The notes under the pieces were generated by a model. It worked only from the letters and a program-made list of their open reading frames with translations, did no database searches and was not told the origin of the DNA. Shown here piece by piece: positions 16,644 through 23,481 of a stretch of DNA of 64,000 nt. The position numbers and the translations under genes are program-made. Where the stretch lies: positions 310,001-374,000 of the forward strand of contig CAVZVW010000001.1 in NCBI GenBank assembly GCA_963778845.1, given 5' to 3'. Source of the DNA: CAVZVW01 sp963778845. GTDB lineage: Bacteria > Actinomycetota > Actinomycetes > Actinomycetales > Kineosporiaceae. Position 1 is the first letter of the stretch; every line of letters starts with the position of its first letter.

Positions 16644-17519
16644 CTACGCCGGGAGGATCTCCAGGTCGAGCCGGCCCAGGCTCTCCGGGTCGGCGACCAT
16701 GCGGATCTCCACGATCCGACCGTCCGTGACGGTGAAGCCGAAGACCACCCGTGGCTGCCCACCCGGTGCCCACACGGCGCCGGCGACCCCGTCGACCAGG
16801 GCCGGCCGGGCAGCACGGGCACGCCCCGAGAATGTGCCGGCGACGGCGGCCGCACCGCGCACCTCGCCCGCAGCGCCGACGGCCACGGCCGCGGAGTCGG
16901 CGCGGAGCACGACGTCCGGGTCCAGCAACGCCAGCAGCGCCTCGAAGTCACCCTCGCGCGAGGCGGCGAGGAAGGCGTCGACGACGCGCCGCTGGCGGCT
17001 CCGGTCGACGTCCGAGACCTCGGCGGCCCCCTGCACGCGGCGGCGGGCGCGGCTGGCGAGCTGCCGAGCGGCGGCCGGCGAGCGTCCGAGGATGGGGGCG
17101 ATCTCGTCGAAGGGCACGGCGAAGATGTCATGGAGCACGAAGGCCAGCCGCTCCGCGGGCGTCAGCAGGTCGAGCACCACCAGCAGCGCGGGGCCGACCG
17201 AGTCGGCCATCAGCGCCTGGCGCTCGGGGTCCATCCCGTCCTCGTGGCCCGCGACCAGGTCGGGCAGGTCGTCGGCCAGGCCCTCCTCGCGTCGCGAGTC
17301 GCGGGAGCGCAGCATGTTCAGGCACACGCGCGCGACCACCGTCGTGAGCCAGCCGCCGAGGTTCTCGACGTCGCTGGTGTCGGAGCGGCTCAGCCGCACC
17401 CAGGCCTCCTGCACGGCGTCGTCCGCCTCGCTCGTCGAACCGAGCATCCGGTAGGCGACGGCGCGCAGGTGGTTCCGGTTCTCCTCGAAACGCTGCGCCA
17501 GCCAGTCGTGCTCGTCCAT
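16644..17519 (-). CDS. ECF sigma factor with SnoaL-like C-terminal domain (SigJ/ECF41-like)
   Basis: 291 residues from the ATG at 17519. Region 2 is at ~5-80 (FEENRNHLRAVAYRMLGSTS, AVQEAWVRLSR, WLTTVVARVCLNMLRSR) and region 4 at ~115-165 (LTPAERLAFVLHDIFAVPFD, RSPAAARQLASRARRR). The C-terminal ~115 residues (RRVVDAFLAASREGDFEALL, then strands ending IRMVADPESLGRLDLEI) are an NTF2/SnoaL-like domain. In this sigma group the extension replaces a separate anti-sigma factor and tunes activity. The WLPEP linker signature of canonical ECF41 is not visible, so the exact subgroup is uncertain. It is divergent from a VOC-family gene, a likely target. Confidence 0.88.
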   Translation of the reverse strand: MDEHDWLAQRFEENRNHLRAVAYRMLGSTSEADDAVQEAWVRLSRSDTSDVENLGGWLTTVVARVCLNMLRSRDSRREEGLADDLPDLVAGHEDGMDPERQALMADSVGPALLVVLDLLTPAERLAFVLHDIFAVPFDEIAPILGRSPAAARQLASRARRRVQGAAEVSDVDRSRQRRVVDAFLAASREGDFEALLALLDPDVVLRADSAAVAVGAAGEVRGAAAVAGTFSGRARAARPALVDGVAGAVWAPGGQPRVVFGFTVTDGRIVEIRMVADPESLGRLDLEILPA

Positions 17520-17555
17520 CGGTCACACTCCCTCGTCGCGACGTGTCATACCGAT

Positions 17556-17582
17556 GACCGACCCGGCCCAGCCAATGTGACA
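17556..17582 (-). promoter_or_regulatory. Candidate ECF-type promoter for the sigma-factor gene
   Basis: On the minus strand TGTCACA (17576-17582) is followed 16 bp later by GGTC (17556-17559), inside CGGTC. ECF41 promoters are described with a TGTCACA -35 and a CGTC-like -10, so the -35 is exact and the -10 approximate. Position ~40-60 bp upstream of the sigma-factor start fits autoregulation. Confidence 0.35.
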
Positions 17583-17602
17583 CAGCGACGAAGGAGCCCC
17601 TC

Positions 17603-17947
17603 ATGACCTCCGGTATCAGAACCGTCATCTACCCCGTCAAGGATCTTGCAAGGGCCAAGACGCTGTACGGCGCTCTGCTGGGGGTGCAACCCGAGATGGA
17701 CGAGCCCTACTACGTCGGCTTCGAGCTCGACGGCAGCCATGTCGGCCTGGACCCGCACGGCCACGCCCAGGGGATGACGGGGCCCGTCGGCTACTGGCAC
17801 GTCGAGGACATCGAGGCAAGCCTCCAGATGATCCTCGACGCGGGCGGGCAGACGCAGCGACCCGTCAACGACGTCGGCGGGGGAAGGCTGGTCGCGACCG
17901 TCGAGGACGCGGACGGCAACGTCGTGGGGCTCATCCAGTCACCCTGA
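17603..17947 (+). CDS. VOC-family (glyoxalase/bleomycin-resistance fold) protein
   Basis: ATG 17603 follows AAGGAG. 114 residues, a single VOC domain: IRTVIYPVKDLARAKTLYGA, YYVGFELDGSHVGLDPHGHA, GPVGYWHVEDIEAS and a final strand VATVEDADGNVVGLIQSP. Metal-ligand positions are partly preserved (His in GSHVG and in YWHV, Glu/Asp near the end), but the chemistry cannot be told from sequence. It is transcribed away from the ECF sigma factor across an 83-bp gap, the usual arrangement for a sigma-factor target gene. It overlaps the convergent pentapeptide-repeat gene by 9 bp. Confidence 0.85.
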   Translation: MTSGIRTVIYPVKDLARAKTLYGALLGVQPEMDEPYYVGFELDGSHVGLDPHGHAQGMTGPVGYWHVEDIEASLQMILDAGGQTQRPVNDVGGGRLVATVEDADGNVVGLIQSP

Positions 17948-18568
17948 GCCGCCGGGCCGCACGTCCAGGCCGAGCGCCTCGGCGATCACGAGGGCCTGGT
18001 CGATGCTCACGACCGCCCCGGCGAGGTCGACCGTGCGCGGGTCCAGGGCGCTTAGCTCGCTGCCCCGCAGGTCGCACCCCGCGAGCTTGGCCTGCTGCCA
18101 CGACGCACCGGACAGGTCGACGTCCCGCACGGTCGCACCCTCCAGGCGCGCGCCGACCAGGTCCACCTCCCGCATGCGGACGCCGGTCAGCCCCACCCGC
18201 CGCAGGTCCGCCCCCGGCAGCCCCGCGAACGACCAGTCGCCCCCGTCCACCCGCAGGTTCGTGAACGTGCAGCGGTCGAATGTGCTGCCGACCAGCTTGC
18301 AGCCGCTGAAGACGGCACCGAAGAACGAGCACCGCGTGAACGTGCAGCTCACGAACGCGGCATCGGTGTGGGTGGTGGCGTTGAAGCGCACCTCGCGGAA
18401 CGTGCACTCCGAGAACACGGCACCGGCGTTCACGGCGTCGGTCATGTCCACGTCGACGAAGGCCACCCGCTCGTGATGCTGCCCCGAGAGGTCCCGGCCG
18501 TCCCAGTCCTCGCCTTCGACCAGGCTGATCGTCTGCGGGGTGACCCCACCGTGCCGCCGCTGCGCCAT
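17939..18568 (-). CDS. Pentapeptide-repeat protein
   Basis: ATG 18568 is taken as start because the conserved region begins just after it; longer in-frame extensions lack coding character. 209 residues. From ~35 onward there is a right-handed quadrilateral beta-helix pattern A(D/N)LxX: FVDVDMTDAVNAGAVFSECT, FREVRFNATT, AFVSCTFTRCSFFGAVFSGC, LVGARLEGATVRDVDLSGA, LAGCDLRGSELSALD. Several Cys occupy the centre positions. Members of the family include MfpA/Qnr gyrase-protection proteins, but most have unknown roles. This one has interruptions in the coil and no membrane segment, so no specific role is assigned. It converges on the VOC gene. Confidence 0.88.
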   Translation of the reverse strand: MAQRRHGGVTPQTISLVEGEDWDGRDLSGQHHERVAFVDVDMTDAVNAGAVFSECTFREVRFNATTHTDAAFVSCTFTRCSFFGAVFSGCKLVGSTFDRCTFTNLRVDGGDWSFAGLPGADLRRVGLTGVRMREVDLVGARLEGATVRDVDLSGASWQQAKLAGCDLRGSELSALDPRTVDLAGAVVSIDQALVIAEALGLDVRPGGSG

Positions 18569-18615
18569 GGGCACATGAGACCAGTCACGAGGGTGGCCCC
18601 CGTCGGGGACGGGTT

Positions 18616-18658
18616 CCGTGCGAGATCGGTGCCACATAGCGCCCCCGATCTCGCACGG
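18616..18658. repeat. Long inverted repeat (two perfect 14-bp arms, 15-bp spacer)
   Basis: CCGTGCGAGATCGG (18616-18629) and CCGATCTCGCACGG (18645-18658) are exact reverse complements. The repeat lies in the 289-bp gap between the divergent pentapeptide gene and the purine cluster. It could be an intergenic palindromic element, an operator for the purine genes or an mRNA hairpin in their leader. The rest of the gap shows nothing recognisable. Confidence 0.6.
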
Positions 18659-18857
18659 TGTGGGGCAGGCGAGCGACCGGGGCATGCTCAGGGATGCTGA
18701 GCGTGCGGCGGACTTCGTGGCCGGCGGGGCGGCGAGCCGGCGGGCGGGTTGGCAAGGAGCCCCGACCAGTCCATGCTTCGTGCACTGCGGGAACGCCCCG
18801 CCCGCGGGGGCCCACCAGGACCTCAGCAGCCGCCCGCCGGCGAAGGGAGGAGGGCGC

Positions 18858-19344
18858 ATGGAGCGGTTCAACGGCCTGGACCGGGACGCGGCGCGCCGTG
18901 AGCTGCTGGCCTGCTGCTCCTCCCCGACGTGGGTAGAGATCATGCTCGACGAGCGCCCCTTTCCCTCGGTCGACGAGGCCCTGGAGCGGGCGGACGACGC
19001 GCTGCGCCGGCTGAGCGAGGCCGACGTGGACGACGCGCTGGCCGGCCACCCCCGCATCGGCGAACGAGCGTCGGTCGGGCACGGCGGGTTCTCCGACGCC
19101 GAACAGGCCGGCGTCGACGGGGCGGATGCCCCCACGTTGCGCGCCCTGGCCGACGGCAACCGCGAGTACGAGCAGCGCTTCGGGCACGTCTATCTCGTGT
19201 TCGCGTCGGGGAAGAGTGCCCAGGAGCTGCTCCGGCTGCTGCGCACCCGGCTGGGCAACGACCCCGCGGCCGAGCGGGCGGTGGCTGCGAGAAGAGCTGG
19301 CGAAGATCAACCGGCTGCGCCTCGAGCGGATGCTGGGCCCGTGA
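18858..19344 (+). pseudogene. uraD: OHCU decarboxylase, frame interrupted near its 3' end
   Basis: ATG 18858 follows GGGAGGAGGG. The first ~145 residues are a clear 2-oxo-4-hydroxy-4-carboxy-5-ureidoimidazoline decarboxylase: WVEIMLDERPFPSVDEAL, AGHPRIGERA (catalytic His in HPRIGE), FGHVYLVFASGKSAQELL, LLRTRLGNDPAAER. The expected end, EELAKINRLRLERMLGP, is in the next frame; one extra base near 19291 explains it. The enzyme makes S-allantoin from OHCU, the last step of urate breakdown. The second frame ends in TGA overlapping the GTG of the HIU hydrolase, as expected for a normal operon. Everything except one base looks functional. Confidence 0.85.
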
Positions 19345-19681
19345 GCAGCGTCTCGACCCACGTGCTCGACGCTGCATCGGGCACCGCGGCGGCGGGCGTC
19401 GCCGTCCGGCTCCTTCGCGTGGCGGACGAGGGGGACGGCGACGGTGCTCGCCGACGCCGTCACCGACGGCGACGGTCGGGTCGCGCGGCTGGGCGCACAA
19501 GTCGCTGCCGGTCGGGACCTACCGGCTCGTGTTCGCCACGGCCGAGTACTTCGCCGGCGCCGGCGTGCCGGCCTTCTACCCCGAGGTGGCAGTGACCTTC
19601 ACCGTGAGCGAGCCGGAGCAGCACTACCACGTGCCTCTTCTGCTCAGCCCGTTCGCCTACTCCACCTACCGAGGCACCTGA
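19341..19681 (+). pseudogene. uraH: 5-hydroxyisourate hydrolase, frame interrupted twice
   Basis: GTG 19341 overlaps the uraD stop (GTGA). The pieces read SSVSTHVLDAASGTAAAGVA in one frame, TVLADAVTDGDGRVARLGAQ in the next after ~19437, and LPVGTYRLVFATAEYFAGAG, then FYPEVAVTF and HYHVPLLLSPFAYSTYRGT in the third after ~19500. Conserved HIUase features are all present: the N-terminal THVLD His, the central YRL segment, the HYHxPLLLSP strand and the C-terminal YRG(S/T). The transthyretin-like enzyme hydrolyses 5-hydroxyisourate from uricase. Two indels break an otherwise complete ~112-residue protein lying between uraD and uricase. Confidence 0.82.
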
Positions 19682-19722
19682 CCTGCCGCCGAGCACCAGA
19701 CCAGAGACCGAAGGGCCAGACC

Positions 19723-20628
19723 ATGGGAATCGTCCTGGGCGCGAACCAGTACGGGAAGGCCGAGAACCGCGTCGTGCGGATCTACCGGGACACGCCGCGC
19801 CACGAGATCCGCGACGTGAACGTCTCGACGTCCCTGCGCGGCGACTTCTCCGCCGCCTACCTGACCGGGGACCAGGCCCAGGTGCTGCCGACGGACTCGC
19901 AGAAGAACACGGTCTACGCCTACGCGAAGGAGAAGGGCCTGGACGCCGTCGAGGAGTTCGGCCTCACGCTCGGCCGCCACTTCACCGACGACGTCGAGCC
20001 GGTCTCGGGGGCGCGTATCGAGATCGACGAGTACTTCTGGGACCGGATCGAGGTCGACGGCCGGCCCCACGACCACTCCTTCGTCCGGCGTGGCCAGGAG
20101 GTCCGCACGACGGTCGTGACGGTCGAGGGCACGGGGTCGGACCAGCGGGCCTGGGTCGTCTCGGGGCTGAAGGACCTGGTGGTGCTCAAGAGCACCGGGT
20201 CGCAGTTCCAGGGCTTCCTCACCGACCCGTACACGACACTGCAGCCCACCACCGACCGGATCATGGCCACCTCCCTCGTCGCGCGATGGCGCTACCAGGC
20301 GACGTCGCTGGACTGGGACGCCGCCTACGCCGGCATCCGCGCGATCCTGCTCGCGCGCTTCGCCGAGGTGCACAGCCTCGCGTTGCAGCAGACGCTGTGG
20401 GAGATGGGCAAAGCGGTGCTGGAGGCGTACGAGTCGGTGGCCGAGATCAGGCTCTCGGCCCCGAACAGGCACCACTTCGCCGTCGACCTGACCGCGTTCG
20501 GGCTGCAGAACCCGAACGAGGTCTTCCACGCGGACGACCGCCCCTACGGCCTGATCCAGGCCACTGTCGTGCGCGAGGGCGCCGACGACGCCGCCCCGGC
20601 CTGGTACGCCGTCCCGGCCTTCCTCTGA
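19723..20628 (+). CDS. pucL: Urate oxidase (uricase)
   Basis: ATG 19723, chosen by start of homology. 301 residues, the normal length. It is a tandem T-fold enzyme: VLGANQYGKAENRVVRIYRD (catalytic Lys region), AAYLTGDQAQVLPTDSQKNT, VYAYAKE (active-site Thr in the TDxxKNTVYA motif), FWDRI then HDHSF, VVSGLKDLVVLKSTGSQFQG, FLTDPYTTLQPTTDRI, NRHHFAVDL then GLQNPNEVF (His of the catalytic triad and Asn of the oxygen site). It oxidises urate to 5-hydroxyisourate without a cofactor. The stop codon lies inside a 14-bp tandem repeat. It follows uraD-uraH and precedes the xanthine dehydrogenase genes. Confidence 0.95.
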   Translation: MGIVLGANQYGKAENRVVRIYRDTPRHEIRDVNVSTSLRGDFSAAYLTGDQAQVLPTDSQKNTVYAYAKEKGLDAVEEFGLTLGRHFTDDVEPVSGARIEIDEYFWDRIEVDGRPHDHSFVRRGQEVRTTVVTVEGTGSDQRAWVVSGLKDLVVLKSTGSQFQGFLTDPYTTLQPTTDRIMATSLVARWRYQATSLDWDAAYAGIRAILLARFAEVHSLALQQTLWEMGKAVLEAYESVAEIRLSAPNRHHFAVDLTAFGLQNPNEVFHADDRPYGLIQATVVREGADDAAPAWYAVPAFL

Positions 20629-20684
20629 CCCACTTCCTCTGACCCACTTCCTCTGACCCATCCTCGACCACTTCCTCTGACCCC
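20619..20684. repeat. 14-bp tandem repeat across the uricase stop codon
   Basis: Three identical units of CTTCCTCTGACCCA run 20619-20660, then a 10-bp spacer and a fourth unit with one change (20671-20684). The first unit holds the last two uricase codons and its stop. A short duplication by replication slippage is the simplest origin; an effect on termination or on xdhB translation is possible. Confidence 0.7.
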
Positions 20685-20718
20685 AACCTCGAGTCGACCC
20701 CGTAGCCAGGAGGACCAG

Positions 20719-21587
20719 ATGGAGTTCCTCCAACCGACGTCGTGGGCCCTGGCGCTGGAGGCCAAGGCCGCCAACCCCAAGGCAGTGGCGATCATGGGCG
20801 GCACCGACGTGATGGTCGAGATCAACTTCGACCGGCACCGGCCGCCGGTGCTGCTCGACCTCGGACGCGTCGCACGACCTGCGGCGAATGGTCGGTGGAC
20901 GGCGAGTACGTCCGGCTCGGCGCCGGCGTGACGTACACCACGGTCATCGCGGAGCTCGGCGACCGGCTGCCGGGGCTGGCCATGGCAGCCCGCACCGTCG
21001 GCTCCCCGCAGATCCGCAACCGCGGGACCGTCGGGGGCAACCTCGGGGCGGCCTCCCCCGCCGGCGACTCGCACCCGGTGCTGCTCGCCACCGGTGCGCT
21101 GGTGCACATCGAGTCGGTCCGCGGCGCCCGGCTGGTGCCCGTGGCCGAGTTCTTCACCGGCGTCAAGCGCACGGTGCTGGCCCCCGACGAGCTGATCGGG
21201 GCCGTGCTGGTGCCGCCCGCCACGGGCCCCCAGCAGTACTGCAAGATCGGCACCCGCAACGCGATGGTCATCGCCGTGGCCGCCTTCGGGCTCGCGCTTC
21301 GCCCGGACCGGCGCGAGGTCGGCACCGGGATCGGCTCGGCGGCACCGACCCCGCGGCGCGCCCGCGACGCCGAGGCGTTCATCGCCGAGACGCTGGACCG
21401 GGGCGGCTTCTGGGACGACCGCGACCCCCTGCCCGAGGTCACCGCCACCCGGTTCGGCGACCTCGTCGCCGCTGCGTCCTCGCCGATCGACGACGTGCGC
21501 GGCTCCGCCCGCTACCGCGCCCATGCCCTGTCCGTGATGGCGCGCCGGGCTCTGACCTGGGCCTGGAACGACTACCGGAGGGGATGA
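20719..21587 (+). pseudogene. xdhB: Xanthine dehydrogenase FAD-binding subunit, frame interrupted near its N-terminus
   Basis: ATG 20719 follows AGGAGG. Residues 1-55 (MEFLQPTSWALALEAKAANP, IMGGTDVMVEINF, LLDLGRV) are in one frame; from ~20890 the next frame carries EWSVDGEYVRLGAGVTYTTV, RTVGSPQIRNRGTVGGNLGA (FAD-pyrophosphate motif), SPAGDSHPVLLA, FFTGVKRTVLAPDELIGAVL and the CO-dehydrogenase-flavoprotein-type C-terminal domain. Indels near 20870-20890 split the gene. The subunit passes electrons from the Fe-S subunit to FAD/NAD in heterotrimeric xanthine dehydrogenase. The 2Fe-2S gene follows after 7 bp. A start inside the second frame would remove the first FAD-binding loop, so the break matters if real. 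Confidence 0.85.
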
Positions 21588-21594
21588 GACGGGC

Positions 21595-23481
21595 ATGCGC
21601 CTGCGACTCACTGTCAACGGCCAGGAGCAGGACGCCGACGACGTCTGGCCGGGCGAGAGCCTGCTCTACGTCCTGCGCGAGCGGATGGGCCTGCCCGGCT
21701 CGAAGAACGCCTGCGAGCAGGGCGAGTGCGGCTCGTGCACCGTCTACCTGGACGGCGTGACGGTCTGCGCCTGCCTCGTCGCCGCGGGGCAGGCTCAGGG
21801 ACGCGAGGTGCGCACGGTCGAGGGACTGCATGACGGCGACCGCCTGCACCCGCTGCAGCAGGCGTTCCTCGACGCGGGCGCGGTGCAGTGCGGCTTCTGC
21901 ACCCCTGGGCTGCTCGTGGCCGCCGACGACCTGCTGCGGCGCCGTCGTGGCGCGGGGCTCGGGCCGCCGAGCGACGGCGAGATCCGCGAGGCGCTGGCGG
22001 GCAACCTGTGCCGGTGCACCGGGTACGAGAAGATCCTGGACGCCGTCCGCTCCGCCGCCGAACAGAGGCCGGACGCGCCGAACCGATGGCCGGTGAGAGT
22101 CATGACTGAGCCGGCCGAGTCCACGGCGCTCGAGGGGTGCAGCGTCGTCACCATGGACGGCGAGCGCCACGAGTACGCGAGCGGCCACGTCGTCGTCCAC
22201 GGCAACCGGATCACCCATGTCGGGGACGGCGCCGCGCCCCGGGGCCTGCCGGGCTGCCGGTACGTCGACGCGAGCGGGTGCCTGGCCACCCCCGGACTGG
22301 TGAACACCCACCACCACCTCTACCAGTGGGTCACCCGCGGGTTCGCCGCCGACGACACCCTCTTCGGCTGGCTGACCACCCTGTACCCGGTGTGGGGCGG
22401 GCTCGACGCCGACATCGTCCGCACGGCGGCCACCGGGTCGCTGGCCTGGCTGGCCCGCAGCGGGTGCACCACGACGACCGACCACCACTACGTCTTCCCC
22501 CGCGGCGGCGGCGACGTGTTCGGCGCCGAGATCGAGGCCGCTGCCCGGGTGGGGCTGAGGTTCCACCCGTGCCGCGGGTCGATGGACCTGGGGCGCAGTG
22601 CCGGGGGCTTGCCGCCGGACTCCGTGGTGGAGGGCCGAGACGACATCCTGGCCGCCACCCAGGAGGCGATCGACCGGCATCACGACCCGTCGGCGGACTC
22701 GATGGTGCGGGTGGCGGTCGCCCCGTGCTCGCCGTTCTCGGTGACCCCCGAGCTGCTCACCCAGGCCGCCGAGCTGGCCCGGCGCAACGGCGTGCTGCTG
22801 CACACGCACCTGGCCGAGACGCTGGACGAGCAGGACTTCTGCGGTGAGCGGTTCGGGTGCACGCCGGTGGAGTACCTGGCGGGGCTGGGCTGGCTGGGCC
22901 CGGACGTGTGGCTCGCCCACGCCGTCCACCTCGACGACTCCGCGGTCGCCCGCCTCGCCCGGACACAGACCGGGGTGGCGCACTGCCCGTCATCGAACGC
23001 CCGGCTGGGGGCCGGGATCTGCCGCACCAGCGACCTGCGCGCCGCCGGGGTGCGGGTGGGGCTCGGGGTGGACGGCGCGGCGTCCAACGAGGCGAGCTCC
23101 CTGCTGGAGGAGGTGCGCCACGCCCTGCTCTTCGCCCGCGCGGTGGGTGGGCCGACGGCCCTGACCGTGCGCGAGGCGTTGGAGCTGGCCACCCTCGGGG
23201 GCGCACGGGTGCTCGGCCGGGACGCCGAGCTCGGCTCGCTGGAGAAGGGGAAGCTGGCCGACGTCGCCCTGTGGCGCCTCGACGGTCTGGGGCATCGCGA
23301 CATCGCCGACCCCGTGGCGGCGCTGGTGCTGGGCGCGCCCCCGCCGCTGGAGCTGCTGCTGGTGGACGGGCATCCGGTCGTCGAGCGAGGCGCGGTCGTC
23401 ACCGTCGACGAGACGGAGGTGGCGGCCGACGTCGCCGCCGCTGCCGGCACCCTCCTCGACCGGGCCGGAGTGCGGCGATGA
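21595..23481 (+). CDS. Xanthine dehydrogenase 2Fe-2S subunit continuous with an 8-oxoguanine/guanine deaminase
   Basis: ATG 21595 gives 628 residues. Residues 1-165 are a complete molybdenum-hydroxylase Fe-S subunit: the plant-type cluster CEQGECGSC, then the second cluster CGFCTPG and CRCTGY. Residue 170 onward is an amidohydrolase: TPGLVNTHHHLYQW (metal His pair), TTTTDHHYVFP, HTHLAETLDE, AHAVHLDDS, and the late Asp in GVDGAASNE. It matches 8-oxoguanine/cytosine-type deaminases, which also act on guanine. An in-frame ATG at 22102 is where a separate deaminase would start, and one base change just upstream would give a stop at 22096 or 22109. It may therefore be a real fusion or two genes joined by an indel. 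Deamination would feed xanthine to the same enzyme complex. Confidence 0.85.
   Translation: MRLRLTVNGQEQDADDVWPGESLLYVLRERMGLPGSKNACEQGECGSCTVYLDGVTVCACLVAAGQAQGREVRTVEGLHDGDRLHPLQQAFLDAGAVQCGFCTPGLLVAADDLLRRRRGAGLGPPSDGEIREALAGNLCRCTGYEKILDAVRSAAEQRPDAPNRWPVRVMTEPAESTALEGCSVVTMDGERHEYASGHVVVHGNRITHVGDGAAPRGLPGCRYVDASGCLATPGLVNTHHHLYQWVTRGFAADDTLFGWLTTLYPVWGGLDADIVRTAATGSLAWLARSGCTTTTDHHYVFPRGGGDVFGAEIEAAARVGLRFHPCRGSMDLGRSAGGLPPDSVVEGRDDILAATQEAIDRHHDPSADSMVRVAVAPCSPFSVTPELLTQAAELARRNGVLLHTHLAETLDEQDFCGERFGCTPVEYLAGLGWLGPDVWLAHAVHLDDSAVARLARTQTGVAHCPSSNARLGAGICRTSDLRAAGVRVGLGVDGAASNEASSLLEEVRHALLFARAVGGPTALTVREALELATLGGARVLGRDAELGSLEKGKLADVALWRLDGLGHRDIADPVAALVLGAPPPLELLLVDGHPVVERGAVVTVDETEVAADVAAAAGTLLDRAGVRR

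Noticed and set aside
18569..18857. Possible riboswitch leader of the purine operon
   Set aside because: The inverted repeat alone does not match the conserved core of a purine or guanidine-type riboswitch that I can recognise.
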